Both the position numbers and the translations under genes were made by a program. DNA of 64,000 bases from Breznakia pachnodae (lineage in GTDB: Bacteria; Bacillota_I; Bacilli_A; Erysipelotrichales; Erysipelotrichaceae), in assembly GCF_030814225.1 (NCBI RefSeq), contig NZ_JAUSUR010000001.1, positions 124,001 through 188,000 on the forward strand. The letters run 5' to 3'. The notes beneath the pieces were generated by a model. The model searched no databases and was not told where the DNA came from. It saw only the letters and a program-made list of their open reading frames with translations. Shown piece by piece: positions 16,370-26,102 of this stretch (position 1 is its first letter; the number at the start of each line of letters is the position of its first letter).

Positions 16370-16762
16370 CTATTCTTTCTCTTTTTTATAACGTTCATTA
16401 AACTCGTCTTCACCAAGAATATTTTCGACATGCATATTTAATTCAATTACATCTAATCCAGTCATTTTCTTTACTGCTTCTGTAGCTTTCTTAACGACTT
16501 CATCAAATGCTTTTGCTACATCTACGCCATAACGACATACAACATTTAAATCTAATGCAACTTGTTTTTGACCAACTTCTGCATCAATACCAACTGTATT
16601 TTCATCTGCACCAGTTATCTTATCCGTTACATTCTCCATAAAACTGCTATTTAATGGTTGAATACCATCTACCTCTGCTGTAGCTAATCCTACAATTTTC
16701 TTAATCACTTGATCATCATAGGTTAAACTCTTATTTACTTCTGTTTCTTTTGCTTTTGCCAT
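16370..16762 (-). CDS. asp23: Asp23/Gls24 family envelope stress protein
   Basis: This 130-residue protein has the Asp23 features KIVGLATAEVDGIQPL, QKQVALDLNVVCRYGVDV and the C-terminal VIELNMHVENIL. Asp23 is an abundant alkaline-shock protein recruited to the membrane by AmaP. DUF2273 and AmaP genes lie directly upstream with five-base and two-base gaps, the standard order of this cluster in Firmicutes. Confidence 0.93.
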   Translation of the reverse strand: MAKAKETEVNKSLTYDDQVIKKIVGLATAEVDGIQPLNSSFMENVTDKITGADENTVGIDAEVGQKQVALDLNVVCRYGVDVAKAFDEVVKKATEAVKKMTGLDVIELNMHVENILGEDEFNERYKKEKE

Positions 16763-16767
16763 TTCCT

Positions 16768-16998
16768 TTACCTTGCCTTCCTTTTTCTGCCTTTGTTTTT
16801 ACTACTTGTGTCTAACTTACCATCGAATGCACTTCCAATCACATAACTGATTGTCAGGATGATTACTGTTAGCAATGTCTTCCAAAATCCAAAAAGTAAC
16901 CATAAAATTAAAACAATTAAGCCTATTCCAATTGAAACGATTCGCCAAAAATATGGCTGAAACTCTTCTGGGAATTTACGATATAAATATACAAACAT
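16768..16998 (-). CDS. DUF2273 small membrane protein
   Basis: This 76-residue protein carries two close hydrophobic segments (ISIGIGLIVLILWLLFGFW, split by a short turn from LLTVIILTISYVIGS) and a basic tail KGRKRKAR. It matches the DUF2273 partner found between amaP and asp23. It probably helps anchor Asp23 to the membrane. Confidence 0.88.
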   Translation of the reverse strand: MFVYLYRKFPEEFQPYFWRIVSIGIGLIVLILWLLFGFWKTLLTVIILTISYVIGSAFDGKLDTSSKNKGRKRKAR

Positions 16999-16999
16999 C

Positions 17000-17569
17000 T
17001 TAAATTACCCTTGGTGGCTTCTTTTTGTTTTGAGCCGTTCTTTCTTCTGGCGTATATTGACTTACTCTTACATTTACTTTGTCAATATCAACACCCAAAG
17101 AACCACTGACCACTTCTTTTACTTTGCTAGTTACTTCTTGAGCTAATGTTTCATAATCTACATTTGACAACACTTCTGCATTCACTTTAAGTGTTACCTT
17201 CTTATCACTTGGTTTGCCTTGTACATCAACAGCATAACGTTTGATTTCTCTAATTCCATCCAACGCGAACTGCGCAGAAGAAATGATACTTTCATCTGAG
17301 ATTGTTAAATCACCAGCATCCTTGTGAATTGTAAACTCACGATCTTCCTCTTTTTGAACTACCGTTTTAACGATAAGAACGAATAATAAAATAGCTGTAA
17401 TTATTAAACTTCCTACTACAATGTATTGAAGCCATTCATTACGCATGATGGTATAAAAGATATTCCAACTTACATCAGGAATTCTAATAAATATCATTGA
17501 CACAACGACTGCATTCACTAGTAATAGAAATGAAAAAATAACAGCTATCCATTTCAAAATTCTTTTCAT
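17000..17569 (-). CDS. amaP: Alkaline shock response membrane anchor protein AmaP
   Basis: This protein of about 189 residues has two N-terminal membrane helices (starting KRILKWIAVIFSFLLLVNAV and YIVVGSLIITAILLFVLIV) and a cytoplasmic domain related to Asp23 (SAQFALDGIREIKRYAVDV, GVDIDKVNVRVSQYTPEER). It recruits Asp23 to the membrane. A long upstream extension is open, but GGGAGG lies eight bases before the ATG at 17569, so this start is chosen. It heads the stress cluster. Confidence 0.9.
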   Translation of the reverse strand: MKRILKWIAVIFSFLLLVNAVVVSMIFIRIPDVSWNIFYTIMRNEWLQYIVVGSLIITAILLFVLIVKTVVQKEEDREFTIHKDAGDLTISDESIISSAQFALDGIREIKRYAVDVQGKPSDKKVTLKVNAEVLSNVDYETLAQEVTSKVKEVVSGSLGVDIDKVNVRVSQYTPEERTAQNKKKPPRVI

Positions 17570-17673
17570 AATAGTACCTCCCTTTCCTTTCGTCCTACTA
17601 AATTTATAACACTCCTTTCTTTTACTCTCAAACAATATGCATAACTTTTTTTGATAAAAATTCCTATAAAAAA

Positions 17674-17708
17674 TAAAAAAAGACACCTGCCTAGTAAAAG
17701 CAGATGTC
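17674..17708 (-). terminator. Terminator of the 245-aa membrane protein gene
   Basis: The minus-strand hairpin GACATCTGC / GCAGGTGTC (one G-U pair) is followed by seven T residues just after the stop codon. Confidence 0.8.
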
Positions 17709-17724
17709 ATGATAACGATTGAGT

Positions 17725-18462
17725 TTAACTATATCTTTGAAGTGTTTTCACTCCTATAACACTTAGGATTGCTACTACAATTGTAGCTAGTATTGTCTGA
17801 ATAAATAAGGTGTCTAAGTAATTATTGATTTCCCCTACAAAGGTCATAATGTAGAATACATTCATACCTAATTCTTGTTCTTGAATAAAGTTAGGAAACA
17901 GATATATTTGAATTGCTAGAAGTGCAATAATCAAAACAATAAACACTAATATTTGAAAAATACGCTTATACAGTTTTCCAAATCTTCTTACTAATGCAAT
18001 ACTGAAACCTGCCACAAATAAAAGTTGCAGACAAAACATAAATGTATAAACAAACAGTATCATCAACGTTCCGCCCAAGCCATAATTATTGAGTGTATTG
18101 TACATTCCATAGATACTCACTCCTCGACTTAAATGTTCAAGAATAAAACTTGTAATATACAAAGAAAGATACATGCATACTAAAATTAATGAAGCATATA
18201 CAATTTTAGTAATTATTTCTTTTGTAATTGATGTGAATAAACTTGAGCTCAATTTAAATGTTCTTGATACAAATATAAATGTACCACCAATTATAAACAC
18301 TAAAGACCAGATAAAAAGAAACATTAGAAAAGCAATCATTGGATTAGAGTAGTCGGATGTAAAAAGACTTAAAAGTAGTGAGAACACAATCGGAAATACA
18401 TAAAAACTTACGAGTAATTTATTCTTTTTTATTAATTGATTCTTTAATATATCAAAATACAT
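17725..18462 (-). CDS. Six-helix membrane protein of unknown function
   Basis: This 245-residue protein has about six hydrophobic segments and few charged loops, with a basic N-terminus (KNQLIKKNKLL). The fold resembles small ABC-2 permeases, but no ATPase gene is adjacent, so a transport role is only a guess. It starts 15 bases after the stop of the upstream phosphatase-family gene, probably in one transcript that ends at the terminator at 17674-17708. Confidence 0.7.
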   Translation of the reverse strand: MYFDILKNQLIKKNKLLVSFYVFPIVFSLLLSLFTSDYSNPMIAFLMFLFIWSLVFIIGGTFIFVSRTFKLSSSLFTSITKEIITKIVYASLILVCMYLSLYITSFILEHLSRGVSIYGMYNTLNNYGLGGTLMILFVYTFMFCLQLLFVAGFSIALVRRFGKLYKRIFQILVFIVLIIALLAIQIYLFPNFIQEQELGMNVFYIMTFVGEINNYLDTLFIQTILATIVVAILSVIGVKTLQRYS

Positions 18463-18477
18463 AATGTTCTCCCTTCT

Positions 18478-19299
18478 TTATTTCTCTAAACGAACAACAC
18501 ACCAAAATAAACGATGATCAGAAAATGAGGTATCCGTTACAATAATATCGGTTACTTCTAGATTGTCAGAGTAATAGATATTATCAGTAAATGCGCTTTC
18601 ACGGAACGTAACAAACGTTCTATCTTTTGTGTTTAAAGATTGAAATCCATCAATTGTATAAATATCTTCAACAAAGAAGTTATTCATATCCCCCATAAAA
18701 ATAGTGTTTTCTTGGTTTTTCATGATATCAGTGATTGCATCAACCTGGCTATCTCGAATTCCACGATTAAAATAATTCAGATGTGTATTATAAATATGTA
18801 AGATTTCTCCATTTACATCAATTTTTGCACCAGCCAGAATTCTAGGCTCCGAAAAGGTTCCTGCTGGCAGTTCAGTAGATGTCACTTCTAAGATAGGATA
18901 CTTACTGATAATACCTAGACCATAAGAGCCATCGAATAACCACATACTTTCATAAAAATAATAGTATTCATATCCAGCACCTTCTGCCATTTCTTTTACC
19001 ATATCCATATCATTGGAACGCCCAGCATTCTGATCCACTTCCTGTAAAGCAATAATATCTAAATCTAATCCTTCGATATCATTGATAAATTTATCTAAAT
19101 CGCTACCATTGTTTAATAACTTTACATTATAAGTTGCGATATTAAGAGTTTCTGGAACTTCTTGATTAGATACTTCTTGATCTTGGATTGTGATTGTATA
19201 ATCTCGATCACGATATCGCCAGAAACAAAACAATAGAAATGATGTCATAAATACAATTACAAAGCTTATTATCAGTATTATTTTTGTTTTCTTTTTCAT
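18478..19299 (-). CDS. Endonuclease/exonuclease/phosphatase family protein, membrane-anchored
   Basis: This 273-residue protein has an N-terminal membrane anchor (KKKTKIILIISFVIVFMTSF) followed by an EEP-fold domain: NIATYNVKLL, the metal-binding glutamate in IIALQEVDQN, YNTHLN, MGDMNNF and the catalytic SDHRLFW. Members cleave phosphodiesters in DNA, lipids or inositides; an exported location favours a lipid or extracellular nucleic acid substrate. The start at 19299 is chosen for GGAGGG upstream; 34 codons of upstream open frame lack a site. Confidence 0.87.
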   Translation of the reverse strand: MKKKTKIILIISFVIVFMTSFLLFCFWRYRDRDYTITIQDQEVSNQEVPETLNIATYNVKLLNNGSDLDKFINDIEGLDLDIIALQEVDQNAGRSNDMDMVKEMAEGAGYEYYYFYESMWLFDGSYGLGIISKYPILEVTSTELPAGTFSEPRILAGAKIDVNGEILHIYNTHLNYFNRGIRDSQVDAITDIMKNQENTIFMGDMNNFFVEDIYTIDGFQSLNTKDRTFVTFRESAFTDNIYYSDNLEVTDIIVTDTSFSDHRLFWCVVRLEK

Positions 19300-19402
19300 G
19301 AGCCCTCCATCTCTATAGTTAAACATATATAACTTAATGTTTATTTTATCATAGATTTTATATGTTTCTAAGTATACTACTTGAAGTACACTATAAGTCA
19401 AG

Positions 19403-19430
19403 AAAAAAACTACATAAATTTATGCAGTTT
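19403..19430 (-). terminator. Terminator of the PTS EIIA gene
   Basis: The minus-strand hairpin AAACTGCATAAATTTATGTAGTTT is followed by T residues. Confidence 0.7.
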
Positions 19431-19447
19431 TATCATACTTTAATAAT

Positions 19448-19759
19448 TTAATTTCCTATTTTTTTATAAAGGTCAATAAACTCACTAGCAATAATTTTAA
19501 ATGCATCCGCACTCATTAGCTGGTCTTCTGCATGAACTAACAGTAAGTTAATCTCTGTTGGTTTATCATCTGCCTCCTGTTGAATTAATTCTACATGTGC
19601 ACGATGTCCTTCAACAAAATTTCTGTCCCCTTCTTCCATCATTCGCTTTGCACCTTCCATATCCCCTGCTTTGGCTAACTGCACTGCTTCAATATACAAA
19701 CTTCTGGCAGTCCCTACTGATGCAATGATTTTAAATGATACTAATTCTAGTCCTTTCAT
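19448..19759 (-). CDS. PTS EIIA, lactose/cellobiose family
   Basis: This 103-residue all-helical protein has the phosphohistidine in LLLVHAEDQLM (H76), the second conserved histidine in GHRAHVELIQQEA and the segment SVGTARSLYIEA. It is the cytoplasmic phosphocarrier of lactose/chitobiose-type PTS. No EIIC or EIIB is adjacent, so its partners are elsewhere; the orphan EIIB-like protein at 14385-14801 is a candidate. The start at 19759 follows GGGAGG. Confidence 0.92.
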   Translation of the reverse strand: MKGLELVSFKIIASVGTARSLYIEAVQLAKAGDMEGAKRMMEEGDRNFVEGHRAHVELIQQEADDKPTEINLLLVHAEDQLMSADAFKIIASEFIDLYKKIGN

Positions 19760-19831
19760 ATTACCTCCCAATCTATCTTTCTCATCTTTTTATAACTCTA
19801 TATTTATCTACTTCCCTAGTATCACACGTTA

Positions 19832-19912
19832 TTATCGAAGAATCAACAATTTATTCAATTGGTAAATATTAAACGCATCCACCCACATGTTTACAACTAC
19901 TTTTGGTTTCAT
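19832..19912 (-). CDS. Possible 26-residue peptide upstream of PTS EIIA
   Basis: A short frame starting MKPKVVVNMWVDAFN has an unusually strong AGGAGGGG site and lies upstream of the lactose-type EIIA gene. It could be a leader peptide, a small protein or the remnant of a longer gene. Nothing in the peptide is recognisable. Confidence 0.35.
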   Translation of the reverse strand: MKPKVVVNMWVDAFNIYQLNKLLILR

Positions 19913-19962
19913 GTTCCCCTCCTATTAACAGCATTATTGTATCATGTAACTTATTAATAAAA

Positions 19963-19994
19963 CAAAAAAACAGACAACCTTTCGATTATCTGTT
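19963..19994 (-). terminator. Terminator of the ABC exporter pair
   Basis: The minus-strand hairpin AACAGATAA / TTGTCTGTT (one G-U pair) is followed by seven T residues. Confidence 0.75.
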
Positions 19995-20000
19995 TGACGA

Positions 20001-21896
20001 TTATTCTAATTCAAATGCTCCAGTATATAACTGATAGTATTTTCCTTTTTCCTCAATCAGTTGGTCGTGTGAACCACGTTCAATGACTACTCCATGGTCC
20101 AATACCATAATTACATCAGAGTTCTTTACTGTTGATAGACGGTGAGCAATTACAAATACAGTTCTTCCTACCATTAACGCATCCATTCCTTGCTGAATGA
20201 TTTGCTCTGTACGAGTATCAATTGATGATGTTGCTTCATCCAATATCATAACTGGTGGATCCGCAATTGCAGCACGTGCAATTGACAGCAATTGTCGTTG
20301 CCCTTGTGAAAGACTTTCTCCACTTCCATCAATTTGGGTGTTATAACCTTCTGGCAAGCGAGTAATGAAATCGTGTGCTCCTGCTAATTTAGCTGCAATG
20401 ATACATTCATCATCTGTCGCATCTAAACGACCATAACGAATATTATTAATAACTGAATCCGAAAACAAATTAGTATCCTGCAATACAATTCCCAAAGAAC
20501 GCCTTAGCGAGCTCTTTTGGATTTTATTGATATTGATTCCATCATAGCGAATCTTACCGTCCTGGATATCGTAGAAACGATTCAGCAAGTTGGTAATTGT
20601 TGTTTTCCCTGCACCAGTAGCACCAACAAAGGCAACCTTCTGCCCAGGTTGTGCAAACAATGAAATATCATGCAGAATTGGTTTTCCAGGAACATATGAG
20701 AAATCAACATCTTCCAAGCGCACGTCACCAGCTAATTTTGTATAAGTAGTTGTTCCATCTTCATGGGGATGTTTCCATGCCCATATTCCTGTTCGTTGCG
20801 GTTGTTCGATTAGTTTACCATCTTCTTCAGTTACATTTACCAAAGTTACATAACCATCATCAACTTCTGGTTCAACATCAAGCAACGTAAAGATACGTCC
20901 TGCTCCTGCAAGTCCAGTAACAACTGCATTAATCTGTTGAGACACCTGGTTAATATTTCCAGCAAACTGTTTTGTCATGTTCAGGAATGGAACGACAATA
21001 CTAATGCTAAACGCAAGTCCAGAAATACTAAAGTTAGGTACATTGAATAATAACAATGCACTACCTACAATCGTTACTACAACATAAATAACATTTCCAA
21101 TGTTATTTAATATTGGACCTAGAGTATTTGCATAGCGATTCGCTTTTTCTGACTCTTTAAATAGTTGTTCATTTAATTCATCAAATGCTTTTTCACTTTC
21201 TTCTTCGTGGCAGAATACTTTTACTACTTTCTGACCATGCATCATTTCTTCTATAAAACCTTCTTCTTTGGCTAATGAAGTCTGTTGACGAATAAAGTAC
21301 TTTGATGCTCCTCCACCAACTCTTCTAACTACCTTCAACATAACAAATACACCAACTAATACTACAAGCATTAACCATACACTATAGTAAATCATAATGA
21401 TAAAGATAGTTAATACGGTTACTCCCGAAATCAATAGTTGAGGTAAACTTTGTGATATCAATTGCCTTAAGGTATCTATATCATTCGTATAATAACTCAT
21501 GATATCTCCATGATTATTTTGGTCAAAATAAGAAATTGGTAACTTCTGCATTGAATCAAACATATTGATACGAAGTTTACGCAGTGATCCCTGCGTAATG
21601 ATCGCCATCATTTGATTATACGCAAATCCAGAGATTAATGATAATACATAGAATGTTGCTAAAATGCTTACAAATCCTAGAATCTGAGTACTTACACCAT
21701 TCCAGTCTCCACTTTGCCAACTACTTTCAATAAGCGAAATTACATTCTGCATAAATATTGCAGGTATAGAACTTGCAACTGCATTAAAAATAATAAAGAA
21801 CAGGGTCAATGGGACCATAACTGGATAAAAACGAACAAGCATTTTCAACAATCTTATAACGGTTCCTTTTTTGTTTATTTCGCCTGGATTATTCAT
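20001..21896 (-). CDS. ABC exporter half-transporter (second subunit)
   Basis: This protein of about 631 residues fuses a six-helix exporter membrane domain (to about residue 330) to an ABC ATPase with Walker A GATGAGKTT, signature LSQGQ and Walker B VMILDEATS. Together with the preceding gene it forms a heterodimeric type IV exporter such as BmrCD or LmrCD, usually for drugs or lipids. The signature LSQGQ is canonical-like. Three ATGs in tandem begin the gene; the third (21896) has the best spacing from GGGGGG. The gene overlaps the upstream subunit's stop. Confidence 0.93.
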   Translation of the reverse strand: MNNPGEINKKGTVIRLLKMLVRFYPVMVPLTLFFIIFNAVASSIPAIFMQNVISLIESSWQSGDWNGVSTQILGFVSILATFYVLSLISGFAYNQMMAIITQGSLRKLRINMFDSMQKLPISYFDQNNHGDIMSYYTNDIDTLRQLISQSLPQLLISGVTVLTIFIIMIYYSVWLMLVVLVGVFVMLKVVRRVGGGASKYFIRQQTSLAKEEGFIEEMMHGQKVVKVFCHEEESEKAFDELNEQLFKESEKANRYANTLGPILNNIGNVIYVVVTIVGSALLLFNVPNFSISGLAFSISIVVPFLNMTKQFAGNINQVSQQINAVVTGLAGAGRIFTLLDVEPEVDDGYVTLVNVTEEDGKLIEQPQRTGIWAWKHPHEDGTTTYTKLAGDVRLEDVDFSYVPGKPILHDISLFAQPGQKVAFVGATGAGKTTITNLLNRFYDIQDGKIRYDGININKIQKSSLRRSLGIVLQDTNLFSDSVINNIRYGRLDATDDECIIAAKLAGAHDFITRLPEGYNTQIDGSGESLSQGQRQLLSIARAAIADPPVMILDEATSSIDTRTEQIIQQGMDALMVGRTVFVIAHRLSTVKNSDVIMVLDHGVVIERGSHDQLIEEKGKYYQLYTGAFELE

Positions 21897-23628
21897 CATC
21901 ATCCCCCCTATTCTGTGAATTGTATACTTCTTGATAGATATCACTTGTCTTCATTAAATCTTCATGACTACCAATCGATTGAATCTTTCCACCATCCATA
22001 ACAATAATACGATCACAATCTTCTACTGAAGATGTTCTTTGTGCAATAATAATTTTTGTTGTTTCTGGAAGAAAATCATTCATCCCTTTACGAATTAATG
22101 CATCTGTCTTTGTATCAACAGCACTAGTAGAGTCATCAAGAATCAAAATTTTTGGACGTTTCAATAATGCTCTAGCAATACACAAACGTTGTTTCTGTCC
22201 ACCAGAAACATTGGTACCACCTTGTTCAATATAAGTGTCATATCCTTCTGGAAACAAATCAATAAACTCTTGTGCCTGTGCTAATTCACACGCCTCTTTA
22301 ATTTGTGCATCTGTTGCTTCTTTATTACCCCACTGTAAGTTTTCTCTGATGGTACCAGAGAACAATACATTCTTTTGTAATACCATTGCAACCTGATTAC
22401 GTAAAACTTCCAAGTCATATTTCTGTACATCTTCACCACCAACACATAACGTTCCATCACTAACATCATATAATCGAGGGATTAGTTGTACTAATGTTGA
22501 TTTTGATGATCCAGTACCACCAATAATTCCAATCGTTTCTCCTGAACGTATATCTAAATCAATATTCGCAAGGGCTCTACGATCAGCATTTTCATCATAT
22601 TTAAAACTAACATTCTCAAAACGAATGCTTCCATCTTTTACTTCCATTAATGGTTGTTCAGGGTCGTGTAATGTACTTTTTTCATTCAATACTTGTACAA
22701 TTCGCTTTCCTGATTCTCCAGCTAATGCAATTACAACAAATACCATTGATAGCATCATTAAACTGTTAAGAATCATAAAACTATAAGTTAGTAATGCTGA
22801 GAATTGTCCCACATCTAAATCCATACCTCTACTTGTAATGATAGTATAAGATCCATACGATAATACAAAGATCATTACTGCATAAATACAGAACTGCATA
22901 ATTGGACTGTTTAATGCCAATATTTGCTCTGCCTTTGTAAAGTCTTTACTAACATCAGTAGCAGCTGCATTAAATTTATTACTTTCATAATCTTCACGTA
23001 CATATGATTTTACTACGCGCATTGCTTTCACATTCTCTTGAACAGAATTATTTAAGTTGTCATATTTTGTAAATACCTTCTTAAATAGTGGGAATGTCTT
23101 GTAAATTACAATCGCCAATGCAACACCTAAAATAGGAACAACAACCAAGAAAATCATTGCCATTCTTCCACCCATTATAAATGCCATTGAAAATGCAAAT
23201 ATCAACATTAACGGTGCCCGAATTGCTGTACGAATAATCATCATATATGCCTGTTGCACATTGGTAATATCTGTTGTCAAACGAGTAACAAGTGAAGAAT
23301 TAGAAAAACGGTCAATATTTTCAAATGAATAGTCCTGAATTGCATAGAACATATCTTTTCTTAAGTTTTTCGCTAATCCACACGATGCACTTGCACATCG
23401 ATATCCTGCCAATGTTCCAAACAATAAGGATAACATTGCTAGAATAACAAGTATTACTCCATAAAAAAGAATTGTGCTGAATTCTGCTTCTGCTTTAATT
23501 AGATTTACTAAATTCGCAATTAAAAAAGGGATGATACATTCGATCACCACTTCTATAGAAACAAATACTGGCGACATAATTGAATCTTTCTTATATTCTC
23601 GAATACTTTTTGAAATTGTCTTTATCAT
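21889..23628 (-). CDS. ABC exporter half-transporter (first subunit)
   Basis: This 579-residue exporter half-transporter has an N-terminal membrane domain and a C-terminal ATPase. Walker A is GGTGSSKST, where a serine replaces the usual glycine before SK, the signature is VSGGQ and Walker B reads ILILDDSTS. The D after the Walker B aspartate replaces the catalytic glutamate, so this subunit carries the degenerate site typical of heterodimeric exporters, and the partner gene supplies the active one. The genes overlap by eight bases. Confidence 0.93.
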   Translation of the reverse strand: MIKTISKSIREYKKDSIMSPVFVSIEVVIECIIPFLIANLVNLIKAEAEFSTILFYGVILVILAMLSLLFGTLAGYRCASASCGLAKNLRKDMFYAIQDYSFENIDRFSNSSLVTRLTTDITNVQQAYMMIIRTAIRAPLMLIFAFSMAFIMGGRMAMIFLVVVPILGVALAIVIYKTFPLFKKVFTKYDNLNNSVQENVKAMRVVKSYVREDYESNKFNAAATDVSKDFTKAEQILALNSPIMQFCIYAVMIFVLSYGSYTIITSRGMDLDVGQFSALLTYSFMILNSLMMLSMVFVVIALAGESGKRIVQVLNEKSTLHDPEQPLMEVKDGSIRFENVSFKYDENADRRALANIDLDIRSGETIGIIGGTGSSKSTLVQLIPRLYDVSDGTLCVGGEDVQKYDLEVLRNQVAMVLQKNVLFSGTIRENLQWGNKEATDAQIKEACELAQAQEFIDLFPEGYDTYIEQGGTNVSGGQKQRLCIARALLKRPKILILDDSTSAVDTKTDALIRKGMNDFLPETTKIIIAQRTSSVEDCDRIIVMDGGKIQSIGSHEDLMKTSDIYQEVYNSQNRGDDDE

Positions 23629-23789
23629 AAGATTCCCCCTTCACTAAAATTTCATAACTACTATTTCAATATTTCACTAATAGCAATTATGACATAATAT
23701 CACAAAAACATGAACTCAATCAAACGTTTTTTTACTAAACATTAACAAAACTCAAATTAACATAAATCAGTAACTATATTACCTATCAA

Positions 23790-23821
23790 GAAAAGAGCTG
23801 ACAGTTATTAACTGTAGCTCT
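23790..23821. terminator. Terminator after chbG
   Basis: The hairpin AGAGCTGACAGTT / AACTGTAGCTCT with T-rich flanks lies directly after the chbG stop codon and closes the PTS operon on the minus strand. Confidence 0.7.
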
Positions 23822-23833
23822 CCTTTTCATAAT

Positions 23834-24604
23834 CTAACCTTTTAATGGTATTTGTGAATATGTTACTAACTCGATGTCGTTTGCTTTAATCCAGTCTTTT
23901 AATTCATCACACATAAAGTTGTATGCATCATTACATCTTGCATTGGTTAATGATGATAACTGCATTAATTCATAATCTACATATCCTGGATGTGCAGCTA
24001 ACTCATAAATATCATCACTCTTTAACATATCATCATTAAAGAAATTGATAATATCTTCTGGCTCAATTGGAATTGACCAATCTTCTTTCATAATTAAACA
24101 CATATTAGGAATTACATAGTCACTGTCTGGATGATTTCCTTGCGGTAATGTAAAGAACCTTCGGACTGGCAACTGATGTTTCTTCGCCAGTTGTAACTGG
24201 ATTGCTTCGGCACCAGGAATCATTTCAATTCCGTGATGCGAATTAATATGCGTTGGCAGTTGTCCTGTTAACTCCACAAAGTAATCAAACTGTGCTGTAA
24301 CTTCTTTTCTTATCTCTTCAGGATCTACAACCGCATCCTTATTCATTGCATCTTTGTTCAAATTTCCATCTGCATTTACAAGTGTTTTCAAATCTTTTGT
24401 TAGTGGTTTTCCTACTGTAAGATTCAAATGAATACCAACACTTAAGTCAGGATATTCTTTCATTAATTCTACAGCATGTGGAAATCCTGGCATATTTGTC
24501 ATCATACTTGTAGATGTCAGAAAGCCATATTTATAACAATCAATAATCGCATAATTACATGCTCTTGTAATTCCAAAGTCATCACCATTCACAATTAATT
24601 TCAT
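23834..24604 (-). CDS. chbG: Carbohydrate deacetylase ChbG/YdjC family
   Basis: This 256-residue protein starts KLIVNGDDFGITRACN, the metal-binding NADDFG-type motif of the YdjC/ChbG family, and has GIHLNLT and THINSHHGIEM with further ligand histidines. ChbG removes an N-acetyl group from chitobiose or its phosphate before hydrolysis. It lies three bases after the EIIBC gene, so it probably acts on the sugar phosphate imported by that transporter. No phospho-glycosidase is present in the operon. Confidence 0.9.
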   Translation of the reverse strand: MKLIVNGDDFGITRACNYAIIDCYKYGFLTSTSMMTNMPGFPHAVELMKEYPDLSVGIHLNLTVGKPLTKDLKTLVNADGNLNKDAMNKDAVVDPEEIRKEVTAQFDYFVELTGQLPTHINSHHGIEMIPGAEAIQLQLAKKHQLPVRRFFTLPQGNHPDSDYVIPNMCLIMKEDWSIPIEPEDIINFFNDDMLKSDDIYELAAHPGYVDYELMQLSSLTNARCNDAYNFMCDELKDWIKANDIELVTYSQIPLKG

Positions 24605-24607
24605 AGG

Positions 24608-26017
24608 TTATAACACTCCTTCGTTATTTCTTACCTCTAAATCTTTTTTACTAAATCCAAAAAAGTATGTAAGAACTGCTGTTCCAATCAATCCTATTGC
24701 TGATGCAATTATACCATTGATTAGGTTAGTTGTACCACCACCAACATATCCTAGAACCGCTAAGAAGTTAGTAGCTCCAAGTACATACGTTGCAACACCA
24801 GTAATACCTGCATATAATCCACCAACAAATCCACCAATCGCCATCGCAATAAATGGTTTTTTATATTTCATTCCAATTCCATACAACGCTGGCTCGGTAA
24901 CGCCACCTACAATTCCGGAAATAAAATATCCCAAACTTAATGATTTTTCATTTTTATCTTTTAATTTGAAGAATGCTCCTAATGCCATTCCAAAACATGA
25001 CCAAGTAGCAATTCCACCAGCTACTAAAATACAAGATTCAGATCCTTGTTGCATAATGATTGTGATACCAGTTACGATTACTACTGAATGCATTCCAGTC
25101 ATTACTAAGAATTCCCATAATGCCGCAATTACAGCAACAGCAATAAACCCTCCATTGTTACTGAACCACACTAATGCTTCACCAACATAATCCCCAACAA
25201 ATCCTCCTAATGGAGCCAGTGCACATAATCCAACTGGAACCATTACTGCTGCAGTTAGGAATGGCACAAAGATTGTTGATAATGTAGTAGGAACAATCTT
25301 TTTAAAGAAACGTTCAACATATGACATCACCCATACAATTAATAGTATAGGCACCAAAGTTTGCCCATAGTTATTTACAACTGTTGGAATCCCATAAACA
25401 GTGAATGAAACCCCAATATTTGCTAGTTCTACAAAAGCTGGAACTACTAATATACAACCCATATACATCCCAAGTACTGGTGTAACTCCAAGCGTTTTTG
25501 CTGCTGTATAACCTAGATAAATTGGCATGAAGTAGAACCCTGCGTCATACAGGAAACTAAGTAATATATACATATCACTTTCAACCCCAAATACATTTAG
25601 CATGTCTGGTCCAAAAATTACTAATACCGTTTTAAACATTGCTGCTGTAATCATTACCGGAATAAAGGAAGACAGTGAACTAGATAAATAATTTAATATC
25701 TTTCCTCCAACATTTTTTAATGTTAATGGTTCTTTATCTAAGTTTTCATCTAATCCCGCAGTTTTAGCAAATCCTCCTAGATCACAGATTTCACTATATA
25801 CTTTATCTACATTCTGACCAACAATTACTTGTAATTGTCCACCAACAATCTGACAGCCCATAATACCATCAACTTTTTTAATATCATCTACATTCACAAG
25901 ACTTTGATCTTTTAAAGTAAACCTAAGTCTTGTCATACAGTGCAATACACTTGTTACATTTTCTTTACCACCAACTGCACTTAGCACATCTTCTGCTATT
26001 TTTTTATTTTTATCCAT
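24608..26017 (-). CDS. PTS EIIBC, beta-glucoside family
   Basis: This 469-residue protein has an N-terminal EIIB domain with phosphocysteine C27 in SVLHCMTRLRF and the IIB end IVGQNVDKVY, followed by a ten-helix EIIC domain of the beta-glucoside/sucrose type. It lacks the EIIA domain, which is encoded by the first gene of the operon. The sugar is uncertain: the neighbouring ChbG suggests an N-acetylated disaccharide, the BglG-type regulator suggests a beta-glucoside. Confidence 0.93.
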   Translation of the reverse strand: MDKNKKIAEDVLSAVGGKENVTSVLHCMTRLRFTLKDQSLVNVDDIKKVDGIMGCQIVGGQLQVIVGQNVDKVYSEICDLGGFAKTAGLDENLDKEPLTLKNVGGKILNYLSSSLSSFIPVMITAAMFKTVLVIFGPDMLNVFGVESDMYILLSFLYDAGFYFMPIYLGYTAAKTLGVTPVLGMYMGCILVVPAFVELANIGVSFTVYGIPTVVNNYGQTLVPILLIVWVMSYVERFFKKIVPTTLSTIFVPFLTAAVMVPVGLCALAPLGGFVGDYVGEALVWFSNNGGFIAVAVIAALWEFLVMTGMHSVVIVTGITIIMQQGSESCILVAGGIATWSCFGMALGAFFKLKDKNEKSLSLGYFISGIVGGVTEPALYGIGMKYKKPFIAMAIGGFVGGLYAGITGVATYVLGATNFLAVLGYVGGGTTNLINGIIASAIGLIGTAVLTYFFGFSKKDLEVRNNEGVL

Positions 26018-26102
26018 ATATTTTTCCTCTTTTTGTTTTTACTTTTATATGCAAACAATATATGCGCGCTTATATATTGGTATTGCCAAACGACAACTGC
26101 TC